A stretch of 64,000 nt of DNA from NCBI RefSeq assembly GCF_030915405.1, contig NZ_CP133262.1:4989001-5053000 (forward strand). The letters are read 5' to 3'. Under the pieces are notes generated by a model that saw nothing but the letters and a program-made list of their open reading frames with translations, was not told where the DNA came from and ran no database searches. This document shows, piece by piece, positions 7,823 through 16,944 of the stretch. This stretch comes from Neobacillus nitrireducens. Its GTDB lineage: Bacteria; Bacillota; Bacilli; Bacillales; Cytobacillaceae. The position numbers and the translations under genes are program-made. Every line of letters begins with the position of its first letter. Positions within the stretch are counted from its first letter, which is position 1.

Positions 7823-8730
7823 TGCCTCTCATTCAAATAAGTCATTTAAAAAAAAGCTTCAAAGGGACAGAAGTGATTAAAGGTATTGATTTCCAATTAG
7901 ATAAAGGGAAATGTATTGCTCTTTTAGGACCGAATGGGGCGGGGAAAACAACCACGTTACGGATGCTTTCTGGGCTAATGGAACCGACGGATGGAACGAT
8001 CATTTTTACTGATGCCAAAAAAGGAGAAGATATTCGTGAACTAATTGGGTACCTGCCGCAATTTCCAGTCTTTTACGAATGGATGTCAGGTCTAGAATTT
8101 TTGTCCTATGCAGGCAGACTTGCTGGCTTAGATCGTAGGGAGGCCAAGGCCCGATCCTTAGAGCTATTAAAATTGGTAGGGATATTGGAGGCGAAAAATC
8201 GTAGAGTAGCTAAATATTCAGGCGGGATGAAACAGCGGTTAGGAATTGCCCAAGCCCTTATTCATCGCCCTCAGCTTATAATGCTCGATGAACCAGTCTC
8301 TGCATTAGATCCAATCGGAAGAAGAGAAGTATTGGATTTGCTTGAAGGTCTTAAAAAGGAAACTACGATTCTTTTCTCCACACATATTCTAAATGACGCG
8401 GAAGAAATATGTGATGAGATTTTATTTCTGCATAATGGAAAAATTGTCGAGTCCGGATCCATGGTGGAGCTTCGGGAACGACATCAACAACCAAAAATTG
8501 ATTTGTTCTTTACTGGAAAGTCTTTAGAATATGCTGACATATTTTCAAATCATAAACTTACTCACTCCATCAGTGTAGAAGGGAATAAGGTTAGTGTTTT
8601 TGTAACGAATATCGTTTTAGCAAGACAGGCATTCCTGAGATTGATTTCGGAACAAAACATGCCCCTTGAAAAATTTGAAGTAAGCAGTATGACCCTTGAA
8701 GATGTATTCATGAAGGTGGTGGGGAAATGA
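7822..8730 (+). CDS. yxlF: ABC transporter ATP-binding protein (YxlF-like)
   Basis: A 302-residue ATPase subunit. Walker A GPNGAGKT at 36-43, Q-loop region LPQFP, signature YSGGMKQR, Walker B LIMLDEP, D-loop SALD and the STH switch histidine are all intact. A C-terminal extension of about 90 residues follows, as in YxlF/CcmA-type exporters. It overlaps both neighbours (1 base with the yxlE-like gene, 4 with the permease), so the three are translationally coupled. Substrate unknown; the family includes drug, bacteriocin and Na+ exporters. Confidence 0.85.
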   Translation: MPLIQISHLKKSFKGTEVIKGIDFQLDKGKCIALLGPNGAGKTTTLRMLSGLMEPTDGTIIFTDAKKGEDIRELIGYLPQFPVFYEWMSGLEFLSYAGRLAGLDRREAKARSLELLKLVGILEAKNRRVAKYSGGMKQRLGIAQALIHRPQLIMLDEPVSALDPIGRREVLDLLEGLKKETTILFSTHILNDAEEICDEILFLHNGKIVESGSMVELRERHQQPKIDLFFTGKSLEYADIFSNHKLTHSISVEGNKVSVFVTNIVLARQAFLRLISEQNMPLEKFEVSSMTLEDVFMKVVGK

Positions 8731-9506
8731 ACCAATGGTTGACTTTATTCCAAAAAGAGTTAATAGAAATGTGGCGGAATTTCAAATGGATTTGGGTACC
8801 GATTACCTTTATTTTATTAGGTGTTTCAGAGCCATTATCTAGTTATTATATGCCGCAAATTATAGATTCACTGGGCGGATTGCCTGAAGGAACGGTAATC
8901 GAAATCCCGCCACCCACTGCATCTGAGGTTTTAATCCAAGGGTTGAGCCAATATACGACCATCGGTGTATTAATTATCGTCCTTTCAACAATGGCTATCC
9001 TTGCGGGTGAAAGAAAAAGCGGTGTGGCTGCGATGATATTAGTAAAGAATGTTTCTTACTTTTCCTTTGTTACAGCAAAGTGGGCTGGTGGCCTCTTATT
9101 GTTATGGCTTTCGCTTTTAATTGGCTCAATTGCGACATGGTATTATACCGGTATCTTATTTGATTGGATACCAATGGATGTTTTTTTTCAGTCGTATTTC
9201 CTATATGGCTTATGGCTTACGGTTGTTTTAACATTGACGGTCTTTTTTAGTGCCTCCCTATTGACACCCGGAATAGCAGGATTTAACTCTTTAGCAGTGG
9301 TGTTTATTTTCACAATAGTAACTGGTGCTCTATCCAATTGGCTTGAATGGAGCCCGTCACAACTAACAAACTATGCAAATGAGATGCTATTGTCAAGTGG
9401 TACTCCGGATGATACGCTGCCTGCTAGTCTATTAACATTAGCCTGTATCATCATCCTGCTTTGGCTTAGTGTGTTTATTTTTAGAAAAAAAGAACTAGCC
9501 TCTTAA
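8727..9506 (+). CDS. yxlG: ABC-2 type permease (YxlG-like)
   Basis: A 259-residue membrane protein with six predicted helices and a large extracytoplasmic segment after the first helix. It matches the ABC-2/NatB-like permease layout. It starts at an ATGA overlap with the ATPase gene and completes the YxlEFG-type exporter. It has no recognisable substrate motif. Confidence 0.8.
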   Translation: MNQWLTLFQKELIEMWRNFKWIWVPITFILLGVSEPLSSYYMPQIIDSLGGLPEGTVIEIPPPTASEVLIQGLSQYTTIGVLIIVLSTMAILAGERKSGVAAMILVKNVSYFSFVTAKWAGGLLLLWLSLLIGSIATWYYTGILFDWIPMDVFFQSYFLYGLWLTVVLTLTVFFSASLLTPGIAGFNSLAVVFIFTIVTGALSNWLEWSPSQLTNYANEMLLSSGTPDDTLPASLLTLACIIILLWLSVFIFRKKELAS

Positions 9507-9596
9507 CGGAGTCATTTCATTTTGTATATTTATGTGGAAGGGCTATAATGGCAATTAACTATTAAGTTTAATGTTAACAGGAAAGGGCGTCGCAAC

Positions 9597-10451
9597 ATGG
9601 AAAACCAAGTCGGTTTGGTACTTGAAGGTGGTGGGATGCGCGGAGTTTACACTGCTGGGATCCTTGAATTCTTTTTAGAATCACAGTTGTTTTTTCCTTA
9701 TGTTATTGGGGTTTCTGCGGGTGCTTGCAATGCCGCCTCGTATTTGTCAAAGCAAAAAGGGAGAAATAAAACCGTTACAATTGAATATGCTTCTGACCCA
9801 AGATACATTTCATGGAAAAATTACTTTCGAAATCGGCAATTTTTTGGCATGGATTTTATTTTTGACGATATTCCCAATAAACATGTACCCTACCATTATG
9901 ATGTATTTTATAATAGTCCTTCTGAATTTGTAGTCGGGACAACCGATTGTCACACGGGAGAGCCTGTTTATTTTAATAAACAAGAATATGGGAACGACCT
10001 TTTAACGGTGTTGCGTGCATCAAGCTCGTTGCCATTTATTGCACCAGAAGTTCATTTTAAAGACAAACTTTTACTTGATGGTGGAATCAGTGATCCCATT
10101 CCAATTAAAAGAGCACAGTTGGATGGGTTTTCAAAAAATATTGTCATCTTAACTAGAAACCAAGGCTATCTGAAAAAGCCCTCAAAATTTCACTTTCTTG
10201 TAGATCGGAAGTACCCTGATTACAAAGGCTTGCAACAGTCACTTCGAAACCGATACCAAATCTATAATGAAACCGTTGAATACCTTGAACAGGAAGAAAA
10301 AGAGGGGAATGTATTGATCATCCGCCCCACAAAGCCGTTAAAGGTCGGTAGAATGGAACGGAATCCACAAAGATTAGAAGATCTATACAATCAAGGTTAC
10401 GCGGATGCCAAAGCATCAATGACCTCGATTATTAGTTATATTAATGCTTAA
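9597..10451 (+). CDS. Patatin-like phospholipase
   Basis: A 284-residue patatin-fold serine hydrolase. Oxyanion motif LEGGGMRGVY at about 9-18, nucleophile GVSAG with Ser40, and the catalytic Asp161 in DGGISDP form a Ser-Asp dyad. It hydrolyses acyl ester bonds of lipids; the closest recalled relatives are the E. coli YjjU-type bacterial patatins. There is no signal peptide, so it is cytoplasmic or peripheral on the membrane. SD GGAAAGGGCG. Monocistronic, with its own terminator. Confidence 0.85.
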   Translation: MENQVGLVLEGGGMRGVYTAGILEFFLESQLFFPYVIGVSAGACNAASYLSKQKGRNKTVTIEYASDPRYISWKNYFRNRQFFGMDFIFDDIPNKHVPYHYDVFYNSPSEFVVGTTDCHTGEPVYFNKQEYGNDLLTVLRASSSLPFIAPEVHFKDKLLLDGGISDPIPIKRAQLDGFSKNIVILTRNQGYLKKPSKFHFLVDRKYPDYKGLQQSLRNRYQIYNETVEYLEQEEKEGNVLIIRPTKPLKVGRMERNPQRLEDLYNQGYADAKASMTSIISYINA

Positions 10452-10484
10452 GAGAAGGGACCCAACTAGTCTCTTCTTTTTTAA
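10451..10484 (+). terminator. Rho-independent terminator
   Basis: The stem AGAAGGGAC/GTCTCTTCT followed by a T run after the patatin gene. Confidence 0.7.
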
Positions 10485-10564
10485 TGTGAATTCAAATCTC
10501 CTATCATTTTTTTAGCTTTCATTAAATAAACTAGGACTAGAGGAATTGATAAGGAGTTTTCTAG

Positions 10565-11350
10565 ATGAAAATAAATGAATATTACCGGGATACAGCTAAT
10601 TTGAACCTAAATGGTAGTATTGCTGCGCTAATTCCAGCCATCGTCTTTGTTGCTGGCAATCTTTTTTTTATTAAAAACAAAGAAATAATGATATTAATAA
10701 TCCCATTCCTGATTTATAGTTTAATTTGTTTTCAAATCTACCTTTTTAGGATGAGGCAGTCATTGTCAATAGACAGGAATTTAATGAATTCCGAGCGCAA
10801 CCTTCAGTCTTTATTTGAGGCACGACATTTACTTGTGTTATTTCTGAATACCAATTCCTCACGCCTGCTCCTCTATTTTCCGGATGGGCATCTGGCAGGA
10901 ATGATTGAGAGATTCGATGGCAAAGGATTAAAGAAATTTAGCCATTCGAAAATTTTTGCACTCTATCATTTGGATAATGAAGCCATCGGATATTTTAAGG
11001 TGAGTGGCCGAAAGGTTATTAAAATAGATGTATTTGATCAAAATAGACAATATTTAGGTCGCTTTGAAAAAAGGAAACTCGATTGGAGGACTAATAAGAA
11101 GAAATTACTAGATCCGAAAGGGAGGTATATTGGTGCTATCGAAGGCTCTTCTACTTTTATGGATGAACAAATTATAACAAGCAATCCGCTTCCGGACGGC
11201 CGGCTTCGCCGGGGATGGATGCCCATCGAATGGAGTCCGCTATTTCCAGAGCCCAATACACCAGTCCTCTCATTAAGAGAGACATTATCTGAACAGGACA
11301 AGCTCCTTCGAATGTCTTTTATCATTAACGAATATTTTATCGAAAGATAG
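10565..11350 (+). CDS. Membrane-anchored protein of unknown function
   Basis: A 261-residue protein. Two membrane helices lie at about residues 17-60, followed by a soluble region of about 200 residues rich in beta strands (LLLYFPDGHLAGMIERFDG, AIGYFKVSGRK). The repeated pattern FDxNRQYLGxFE / LDPKGRYIGAIE suggests a duplicated small motif, reminiscent of the tubby-like fold used by LURP/scramblase-related proteins, but this is a guess. SD AAGGAG upstream of the ATG. Possible promoter-proximal partner of dapF, 79 bases downstream. Confidence 0.55.
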   Translation: MKINEYYRDTANLNLNGSIAALIPAIVFVAGNLFFIKNKEIMILIIPFLIYSLICFQIYLFRMRQSLSIDRNLMNSERNLQSLFEARHLLVLFLNTNSSRLLLYFPDGHLAGMIERFDGKGLKKFSHSKIFALYHLDNEAIGYFKVSGRKVIKIDVFDQNRQYLGRFEKRKLDWRTNKKKLLDPKGRYIGAIEGSSTFMDEQIITSNPLPDGRLRRGWMPIEWSPLFPEPNTPVLSLRETLSEQDKLLRMSFIINEYFIER

Positions 11351-11429
11351 AAGCTTCGACAGTTTCCCTCACGAACATTGTTTGATATGATGAATTAAAC
11401 ACTTTTATCAATTTTGTGGGGGTTTTACG

Positions 11430-12413
11430 ATGCAAATCAAGTTAATAAAAGGTCATGGATCGGGTAATGACTTTCTAATCATCGACGAAATATCAAATGG
11501 ATATGCTTTTACAGAAAAAGAACGTGCAGACCTCGCGAAGTTGTTATGTAATCGTCAATCTGATTTAGGTGCGGATGGCATTCTTTTCATTATGCAAAGC
11601 GAAAACGCAGATGGTAGAATGCGCGTATTTAATGCTGACGGGTCGGAGGCTTCGATGTGCGGAAATGGACTTCGACTTGTGGCTAGATACGTTTGCGAAC
11701 ATTTGGGGCGGAGTAAAGCTGTGATTGAAACGATGAAAGCGAATCTAAAAGTCAGCAAGCAAATAGAGCTTGAAAAGGATATCCACACCTACCAAGTGGA
11801 AATTTCGCCGGTCTTGTTTGAATTAAAAGCTCTTCCATTAAATTTAAATAAGCCAACATTATACAATGAAAGAATCGAAGAACTTTCTGAGGATTTAAGG
11901 TTTACAGCACTAGCTGTTCCGAATCCACATCTAATTGCCATTGTGGATGATGAACAGCTCCAAGGTGACCTACAGAAACAACTTAGTGAAAAAGTGAATG
12001 GTCCCAATGAGTTATTTCCAGATGGTGTTAATGTAAGCTTTGTTAAACACTTACAGCCTGGTTCCATTTATGTAAGGACATTTGAGCGCGGTGTTGGGTT
12101 TACGAATGCTTGTGGTACAGCCATGTCTGCCTCAACACTCGTCACTTGTTTACACGGATTAAATACCTTCGAAGAAGTAGTCAATGTTTTTAATAATGGT
12201 GGCAGAGTACAGTGTGTCGTCCATCAAAACGAAGGGAAATACACCATCGACTTGATTGGAAATGCAACCTATCTTTATAATGCAACAGTCAATGTTGACC
12301 TCGAGCAGGGGGCGTTTACTATCTCTTCGAAAATGGAATGGATGGAACAATCATCATATGAGAAGCTCCAATCAGAAGCACAAAGGTATCTCAAAACTGA
12401 AATCAAAGGATAG
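11430..12413 (+). CDS. dapF: Diaminopimelate epimerase
   Basis: A 327-residue DapF-type epimerase that interconverts LL- and meso-diaminopimelate for peptidoglycan and lysine synthesis. The two catalytic cysteines are visible: Cys77 in SMCGNGLR and Cys228 in NACGTAMSAS. The GHGSGNDF N-terminal and ERGVGFT motifs are present. It is about 40 residues longer than the usual 280-290, and the second motif reads ACGTAMSA rather than the common ACGTGACA. It may therefore be a divergent copy. SD GTGGGGGTTTT. The stop lies inside the shared terminator stem. Confidence 0.85.
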   Translation: MQIKLIKGHGSGNDFLIIDEISNGYAFTEKERADLAKLLCNRQSDLGADGILFIMQSENADGRMRVFNADGSEASMCGNGLRLVARYVCEHLGRSKAVIETMKANLKVSKQIELEKDIHTYQVEISPVLFELKALPLNLNKPTLYNERIEELSEDLRFTALAVPNPHLIAIVDDEQLQGDLQKQLSEKVNGPNELFPDGVNVSFVKHLQPGSIYVRTFERGVGFTNACGTAMSASTLVTCLHGLNTFEEVVNVFNNGGRVQCVVHQNEGKYTIDLIGNATYLYNATVNVDLEQGAFTISSKMEWMEQSSYEKLQSEAQRYLKTEIKG

Positions 12414-12432
12414 GTATTCCCTATCCTTTTTT
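12405..12432. terminator. Bidirectional terminator between dapF and ligD
   Basis: AAAGGATAGG pairs with CCTATCCTTT, with flanking A/T runs. It contains the dapF stop codon and abuts the ligD stop. Confidence 0.8.
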
Positions 12433-14262
12433 GGTGCCCTTTTTTAGGATCTCTAATACAGGTGCAAATGGCTGAATTGATTTTGTTTGATAGTAATTCG
12501 AAAAAGGATCCCCTTGCCGGCGAATACGCTTGATTACATTTTCCATAGTAAACGAAACAGAAACGAGCTTTTCATTCACTTCCTCCCAATAAAGCGGGGT
12601 GGCAACACCACCATGTTCATTTCCTCGCATAGAATAAGGTGCGACAATTGTTTTTCCTTCGCTATGTTGCACATAGTCAACATAAAGCCTGCTCCCGCGC
12701 TTTTTTTTCATCCTTTCAATCGTAAAAGAGTCAGGATCCTTGGAAATTAAATATTCCGCAATAAAGCTTGTAAATAACCTGGTATCATCATATGTAAATT
12801 TATTTTCGGGCAGTGGGAGATAAATTTGCAGCCCTTTGTTCCCGGAGGTTTTAATGAACCCAATTAAATTTAATTGATCGAAGACTTCTTTAATGTGCAG
12901 TGCCGCCTTTATTGCCAATTGAAAGTGGTCCCTGGAAGGGGGGTCTAAATCAAAGACAATTTCACTGGGTCCGCTGCTATGAATGGTTTGAAAAGGTATA
13001 TGAAACTCTATTGCTATTTGGTTGCCCAGCCAAACGAGAGTTTTAAGATTATTGCATAAAATATAGTCAATCCCTTCTGAAGAATGTGTTTGCACGAATT
13101 CAGGGGCATAATCCGGGCAGTTCTTTTGATAAAACGCTTCACCGAACATTCCGTGTGGAAAACGGATGACAGTTAACAAGCGGTCTTTTAATAATGGCAG
13201 CATAAACGGTGAAATTTCTCTTAGGTAAAGGATATAATCAGCTTTTCGGATCGAAAGTTTATCCCATAGTGGTTTATCCGGATGGGTAATATCTAAGTCT
13301 TCCGGCAAGTTTTTTTGAGCGAAAATAAAACGATCATAGGTACATAAAGATGGTTCTAGATCAAAGCGAAACCGATCAAAATGCGGCTCCCGAAGCTGAT
13401 TTTCATAAAGTTCTAAATATTTTACTTCAATGCAAATGGCCGGTTCAACAATAATCATTTGTTCATCTTCTCGGATCATGTTTTGTTTTATCGTTTGCTG
13501 CAAAGCTTGTTTTTCCTCAGGTCTAAAGCCGAAAAGAACTTGACCGATTGGGTAGCTTTTATTTTCCTTATAGACACTGACATAAAAATAACCATTTGTT
13601 TTATCATATGAGCTAATAAAACAGCTGACAAATTTCCAATTTTTATATTTCAGCCATTGTAAGGATCGCTTTCCTTCCTCCCATAGACTGTTCTTGTGTT
13701 TGGCAATAATTCCTTCCCCATCATTTAAAACCACCTTCTCCCATAGCAAATCAAAATTATCATTGGCCTGGACAAGCTGAAGTAATTGTTCATTATAGGG
13801 GTCCGCTTCTAGTTCTAACCCGATTTTTTGAAACAGTTTGATGAGTTCCTTCTTTCTTTTTTGAAAAACAAGGGAACGTAATTCTTTTCCGGCAATCATC
13901 AGAACATCAAACACCATCAGGCGGCAGGGGGATTTGTGGGCTTGTTCGTTAATTTTTCGTTCCGATTTTAAGCGTCCCCGGACTTGAATCATCGAGAAAT
14001 TAGCTTTATGTGTATTTTCTAATGAGACGAGTTCCCCATCTAACTGAAGAGGCAAGAAGGGCTTAAATTGTTCTTCATAGTCTAACAAAAAATCCTTTAT
14101 TTCTGGAAATTGTGCGAGAAGTGACTTTCCGTTTCTGCTGGTCAGTACTATTCCTCGTGAATTCCATTCCAAAATAGCCCGAAATCCATCATATTTGACC
14201 TCGTAGAGCCAATCAGGATGTTCCGGTAAATCAAATGTAAGGCTTGGCAGCATCGGCTTCAT
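12421..14262 (-). CDS. ligD: ATP-dependent DNA ligase/polymerase LigD
   Basis: The start is chosen at ATG 14262, 9 bases after AGAAGGGA; this gives 613 residues, matching B. subtilis LigD (about 611). The N-terminal ligase domain contains the adenylation Lys23 in VKYDG and the ELVS and GEGIIAK motifs. The C-terminal primase/polymerase domain (about 320-600) has the catalytic DLD in EIVFDLDPP. It seals and fills double-strand breaks with Ku in non-homologous end joining, important in dormant or germinating spores. No nuclease domain is present, as usual in Bacillus. It is divergent from ku. Confidence 0.93.
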   Translation of the reverse strand: MKPMLPSLTFDLPEHPDWLYEVKYDGFRAILEWNSRGIVLTSRNGKSLLAQFPEIKDFLLDYEEQFKPFLPLQLDGELVSLENTHKANFSMIQVRGRLKSERKINEQAHKSPCRLMVFDVLMIAGKELRSLVFQKRKKELIKLFQKIGLELEADPYNEQLLQLVQANDNFDLLWEKVVLNDGEGIIAKHKNSLWEEGKRSLQWLKYKNWKFVSCFISSYDKTNGYFYVSVYKENKSYPIGQVLFGFRPEEKQALQQTIKQNMIREDEQMIIVEPAICIEVKYLELYENQLREPHFDRFRFDLEPSLCTYDRFIFAQKNLPEDLDITHPDKPLWDKLSIRKADYILYLREISPFMLPLLKDRLLTVIRFPHGMFGEAFYQKNCPDYAPEFVQTHSSEGIDYILCNNLKTLVWLGNQIAIEFHIPFQTIHSSGPSEIVFDLDPPSRDHFQLAIKAALHIKEVFDQLNLIGFIKTSGNKGLQIYLPLPENKFTYDDTRLFTSFIAEYLISKDPDSFTIERMKKKRGSRLYVDYVQHSEGKTIVAPYSMRGNEHGGVATPLYWEEVNEKLVSVSFTMENVIKRIRRQGDPFSNYYQTKSIQPFAPVLEILKKGTKKG

Positions 14263-14393
14263 CGTAAAATTGTCCCTTCTTTTTAATTTATTTTGTTTAA
14301 TTATTATCAAATTCATCCTTTTTCCAATTGTTTTTAGGAATGTGATTGTTTTAAAGTCGCACAATAGAAACAAAAAGAATGGAGAATTACAAG

Positions 14394-15224
14394 ATGCATA
14401 CCATGTGGAAGGGTAGTATTAGTTTTGGGCTTGTTAACATTCCCATCAAGCTCCATACGGCGACAGAGGATAAAGATATCAAGCTGCGGACTTTGCATAA
14501 CAAATGTCATGCCCCAATTAAATATGAAAAAATTTGTTCTGTTTGTGAGGAAGAAGTAAAACCTGAGGATATCGTTAAGGCTTATGAATATACAAAAGGT
14601 AAATTTGTTGTCCTCGATCATGACGAACTCGAAAAGTTAAGAAAAGAAAACGAAGAGAAAGCAGTTGAAATTATTGATTTTGTCAAAATGGAACAAATTG
14701 ATCCAATCTATTACGATCGAAGCTATTATATGTCTCCGAGTGAGGGAGGCGGAAAAGCCTATTCCTTGCTTCGAAAAGCATTGCTGGAGTCGCAAAAAGT
14801 GGGTCTTGCCAAAATCATTATTCGCTCTAAAGAGCAATTAGCAGTCATTCGGGTATATGAAAATATATTAGTCATGGAAACGATACATTATCCCGATGAA
14901 GTTCGTAAAGCAGGGGATGTACCAAGTGTTCCTTCAGAAGATAAAGTGACGAAAAGAGAGTTGGACACAGCCATTTTATTGATCGATCAATTAACAACAG
15001 AGTTTGAACCAGAAAAATACACAGATGACTATCGAACTGTACTGCTTGAATTGATTGAATCGAAACGAAACGGCCAAGAAACAGTATCAGCGGCAACGAA
15101 GGAAGTAGCATCCAACGTCACTGACTTAATGGCGGCATTACAGGCATCCATTGATCGGACAAAATCTAAAAAGGCTGTAGCACCCAGAAAGAAAGCGGCA
15201 CCAAGAGTCAAAAAGGAAGCATAG
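14394..15224 (+). CDS. ku: Non-homologous end-joining protein Ku
   Basis: The start at ATG 14394 is preferred (AATGGAGAA SD 9 bases upstream) over 14379. The roughly 276-residue protein begins MWKGSISFGLVNIPIKLHTAT, the conserved bacterial Ku opening, and contains the central CSVCEEEVKPEDIVKAYEY segment. The tail (KSKKAVAPRKKAAPRVKKEA) is Lys-rich and may bind DNA. Ku homodimers ring broken ends and recruit LigD. The two genes are divergent with 131 bases between starts, unlike the ykoUV tandem arrangement of B. subtilis, so a bidirectional control region is likely. Confidence 0.93.
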   Translation: MHTMWKGSISFGLVNIPIKLHTATEDKDIKLRTLHNKCHAPIKYEKICSVCEEEVKPEDIVKAYEYTKGKFVVLDHDELEKLRKENEEKAVEIIDFVKMEQIDPIYYDRSYYMSPSEGGGKAYSLLRKALLESQKVGLAKIIIRSKEQLAVIRVYENILVMETIHYPDEVRKAGDVPSVPSEDKVTKRELDTAILLIDQLTTEFEPEKYTDDYRTVLLELIESKRNGQETVSAATKEVASNVTDLMAALQASIDRTKSKKAVAPRKKAAPRVKKEA

Positions 15225-15237
15225 GGAAAGTGTTAAC

Positions 15238-15268
15238 GACCGATTCGAATTTTCGAATCGGTTTTTTG
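15238..15268 (+). terminator. Rho-independent terminator
   Basis: The stem ACCGATTCGAA/TTCGAATCGGT with a T6 tail follows ku. Confidence 0.9.
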
Positions 15269-15340
15269 CAGTTCTTGTATCCATTAATACTGCATATTTT
15301 TAATAAATGTATTTATTGTAAATATTGGGGGAGATATACT

Positions 15341-16303
15341 TTGGCTGTTAATGTACTCATGTTTACTGATCCGGGTATCGATGATTCATTTGCGATCATG
15401 TATGCCTTACTAAATCCAAAAATAAACTTGGTTGGCATTGTCAGTGGTTATGGAAATACACCAAAAGAAAAATCGGTTAAGAATACTGCCTACCTGTTAA
15501 CTTTAGGAGGTAGAGAGGATATTCCAATCATAGCTGGTGCCGCAGGACCTCTATCAGGTGAAACAATCGTATATTATCCTGAGATACATGGCAAAGATGG
15601 ATTAGGACCAATCAAGCCTCCCGATACTATTCAGAATGTAAAGGTTTATGATATTAACAAAATTCTTGAAATTGTAAATCAGTATACTGGCGACCTTGTG
15701 ATTGTCTCTGTTGGAAGACAGACTGAGTTAGCATTAATGTTTATCCTCTATGGGAATGATGCTTTAAAGGAAGTAAACACATTTTATATTATGGGCGGGG
15801 CTTTTTTGGTCCCCGGGAATATTTCTGCTGAAGCAGAGGCAAATTTTTTTGTTGATCCGATTGCTGCAGACACGGTCATGGAAAAGGCTCATAATATTCA
15901 TTTATTTCCGTTAAATATTACAAATAAAGCACTCATAACTCCAGATATTATTGACTATCTAAGTAAAAACAGCCCGACACCTTTTAAGCCGCTATTAAAG
16001 CCAGCCTTTGATTATTACTATAAAGCCTATCAAAAGAATGTACCCGGTATTAAAGGAGCACCTCTTCATGATGTGGTCCCGTTAATGGCATTAACAGAAC
16101 CGGATTTGGTAAAGTATATCCCGAGAAGAGTAAGAGTAGAGCAATTTGGTAATGCCAAAGGCAAAAGCATCGCTGATTTTCGACCAAAACCAGATAAAGA
16201 ACCGATTAATTCGCTTGATTACATTGGCATGGAAGCTGATATACAAAAATTTATCGTCAATTTCATGGAAATATTTTTACAGGGAGATTTTAATAAACAA
16301 TAA
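15341..16303 (+). CDS. Nucleoside hydrolase (IunH/RihA family)
   Basis: TTG at 15341 is preferred because GGGGGAG lies 7 bases upstream. That removes 37 implausible leading residues and puts the catalytic motif near the N-terminus as usual. The 320-residue protein has FTDPGIDDSFA (the DxDxxxDD Ca2+-binding motif, here with a Thr in place of the first Asp), VSGYGN, YPEIHGKDGLG and IMGGAF. Family enzymes hydrolyse the N-glycosidic bond of ribonucleosides. The missing first Asp and lack of linked salvage genes leave the substrate open. Confidence 0.8.
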   Translation: MAVNVLMFTDPGIDDSFAIMYALLNPKINLVGIVSGYGNTPKEKSVKNTAYLLTLGGREDIPIIAGAAGPLSGETIVYYPEIHGKDGLGPIKPPDTIQNVKVYDINKILEIVNQYTGDLVIVSVGRQTELALMFILYGNDALKEVNTFYIMGGAFLVPGNISAEAEANFFVDPIAADTVMEKAHNIHLFPLNITNKALITPDIIDYLSKNSPTPFKPLLKPAFDYYYKAYQKNVPGIKGAPLHDVVPLMALTEPDLVKYIPRRVRVEQFGNAKGKSIADFRPKPDKEPINSLDYIGMEADIQKFIVNFMEIFLQGDFNKQ

Positions 16304-16330
16304 TGAAACTCAGAATAGGTTTCATTATTG
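16299..16330 (+). terminator. Terminator-like hairpin
   Basis: A perfect 11-bp stem AATAATGAAAC/GTTTCATTATT contains the stop codon of the hydrolase gene. The downstream tract is only moderately T-rich, so termination strength is uncertain. Confidence 0.55.
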
Positions 16331-16369
16331 TATAAAAATTATATAAATTTCCTACTTTTTGAAATTTGA

Positions 16370-16398
16370 TTGACTGTAAAGCTAAATTAGGGTAAAAT
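16370..16398 (+). promoter_or_regulatory. SigA-type promoter of the cold-shock gene
   Basis: TTGACT and TAAAAT are separated by 17 bases, which would start transcription near 16405. This leaves a 5' untranslated leader of about 150 bases. Confidence 0.6.
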
Positions 16399-16404
16399 AA
16401 AATT

Positions 16405-16554
16405 ACGCTTTTAAGTTAGTTAAATATTTATAGTTTAGTAGTCGTAACTGCACGAAAAATGTGGGTAATGTCTATGCCCAAACGTGTCAGTACGTCTTTT
16501 TTATTTTTTTATATGTAATAAATTAAAAGTGAACTATATTTTGGGGGTTTTTTC
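16405..16554 (+). promoter_or_regulatory. Long 5' leader of the cold-shock gene
   Basis: The leader contains a GGGTA..TGCCC hairpin and an ACGT-bounded hairpin that ends in a long T-rich tract (about 16498-16510). It looks like a structured or attenuating leader. Long structured leaders are known for csp genes, where they respond to temperature. The SD is TTGGGGGTTTT. Confidence 0.45.
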
Positions 16555-16755
16555 ATGAACAACGGTAAAGTTAAATGGTTTAATGCAGAAAAAGGATTCG
16601 GATTTATTGAAGCTGATGGCGGTCAAGACGTATTCGTTCACTTTTCAGCAATTCAATCTGAAGGCTTCAAAACATTAGAAGAGGGCCAATCAGTTTCTTT
16701 TGAAATCGTTGAAGGCGCTCGTGGACCACAAGCTTCTAACGTTAAAACAGTTTAA
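16555..16755 (+). CDS. Cold-shock protein (CspA family)
   Basis: A 66-residue single cold-shock domain, full length for the family. The RNA-binding motifs RNP1 (KGFGFIE) and RNP2 (VFVHF) are intact, as is the [10 protein letters not shown] opening. It acts as an RNA chaperone in the cytoplasm that prevents secondary structure at low temperature. It lies behind a long leader and is followed by a YdjO-type gene, which suggests a cold-response neighbourhood. Which of the B. subtilis paralogues (CspB/C/D) it matches cannot be settled. Confidence 0.93.
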   Translation: MNNGKVKWFNAEKGFGFIEADGGQDVFVHFSAIQSEGFKTLEEGQSVSFEIVEGARGPQASNVKTV

Positions 16756-16766
16756 TTCTTTTATAA

Positions 16767-16803
16767 TAAAGGTGATGCACCATTTTTTAGCATCACCTTT
16801 TAT
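16767..16803 (+). terminator. Rho-independent terminator
   Basis: The stem AAAGGTGATGC/GCATCACCTTT with T tail follows the csp gene. Confidence 0.9.
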
Positions 16804-16944
16804 CTATATGATATTTTTACTGCGAGAAAAGTAGACTCACAGTCAATAAGCTGCTGCTAAATGATGTTTGATATTTTCCATATTGTTTAGCTAACAAACA
16901 AAGTATTTAAAACAGTCATGCACTAATTACAAGGGGTGATCGTT

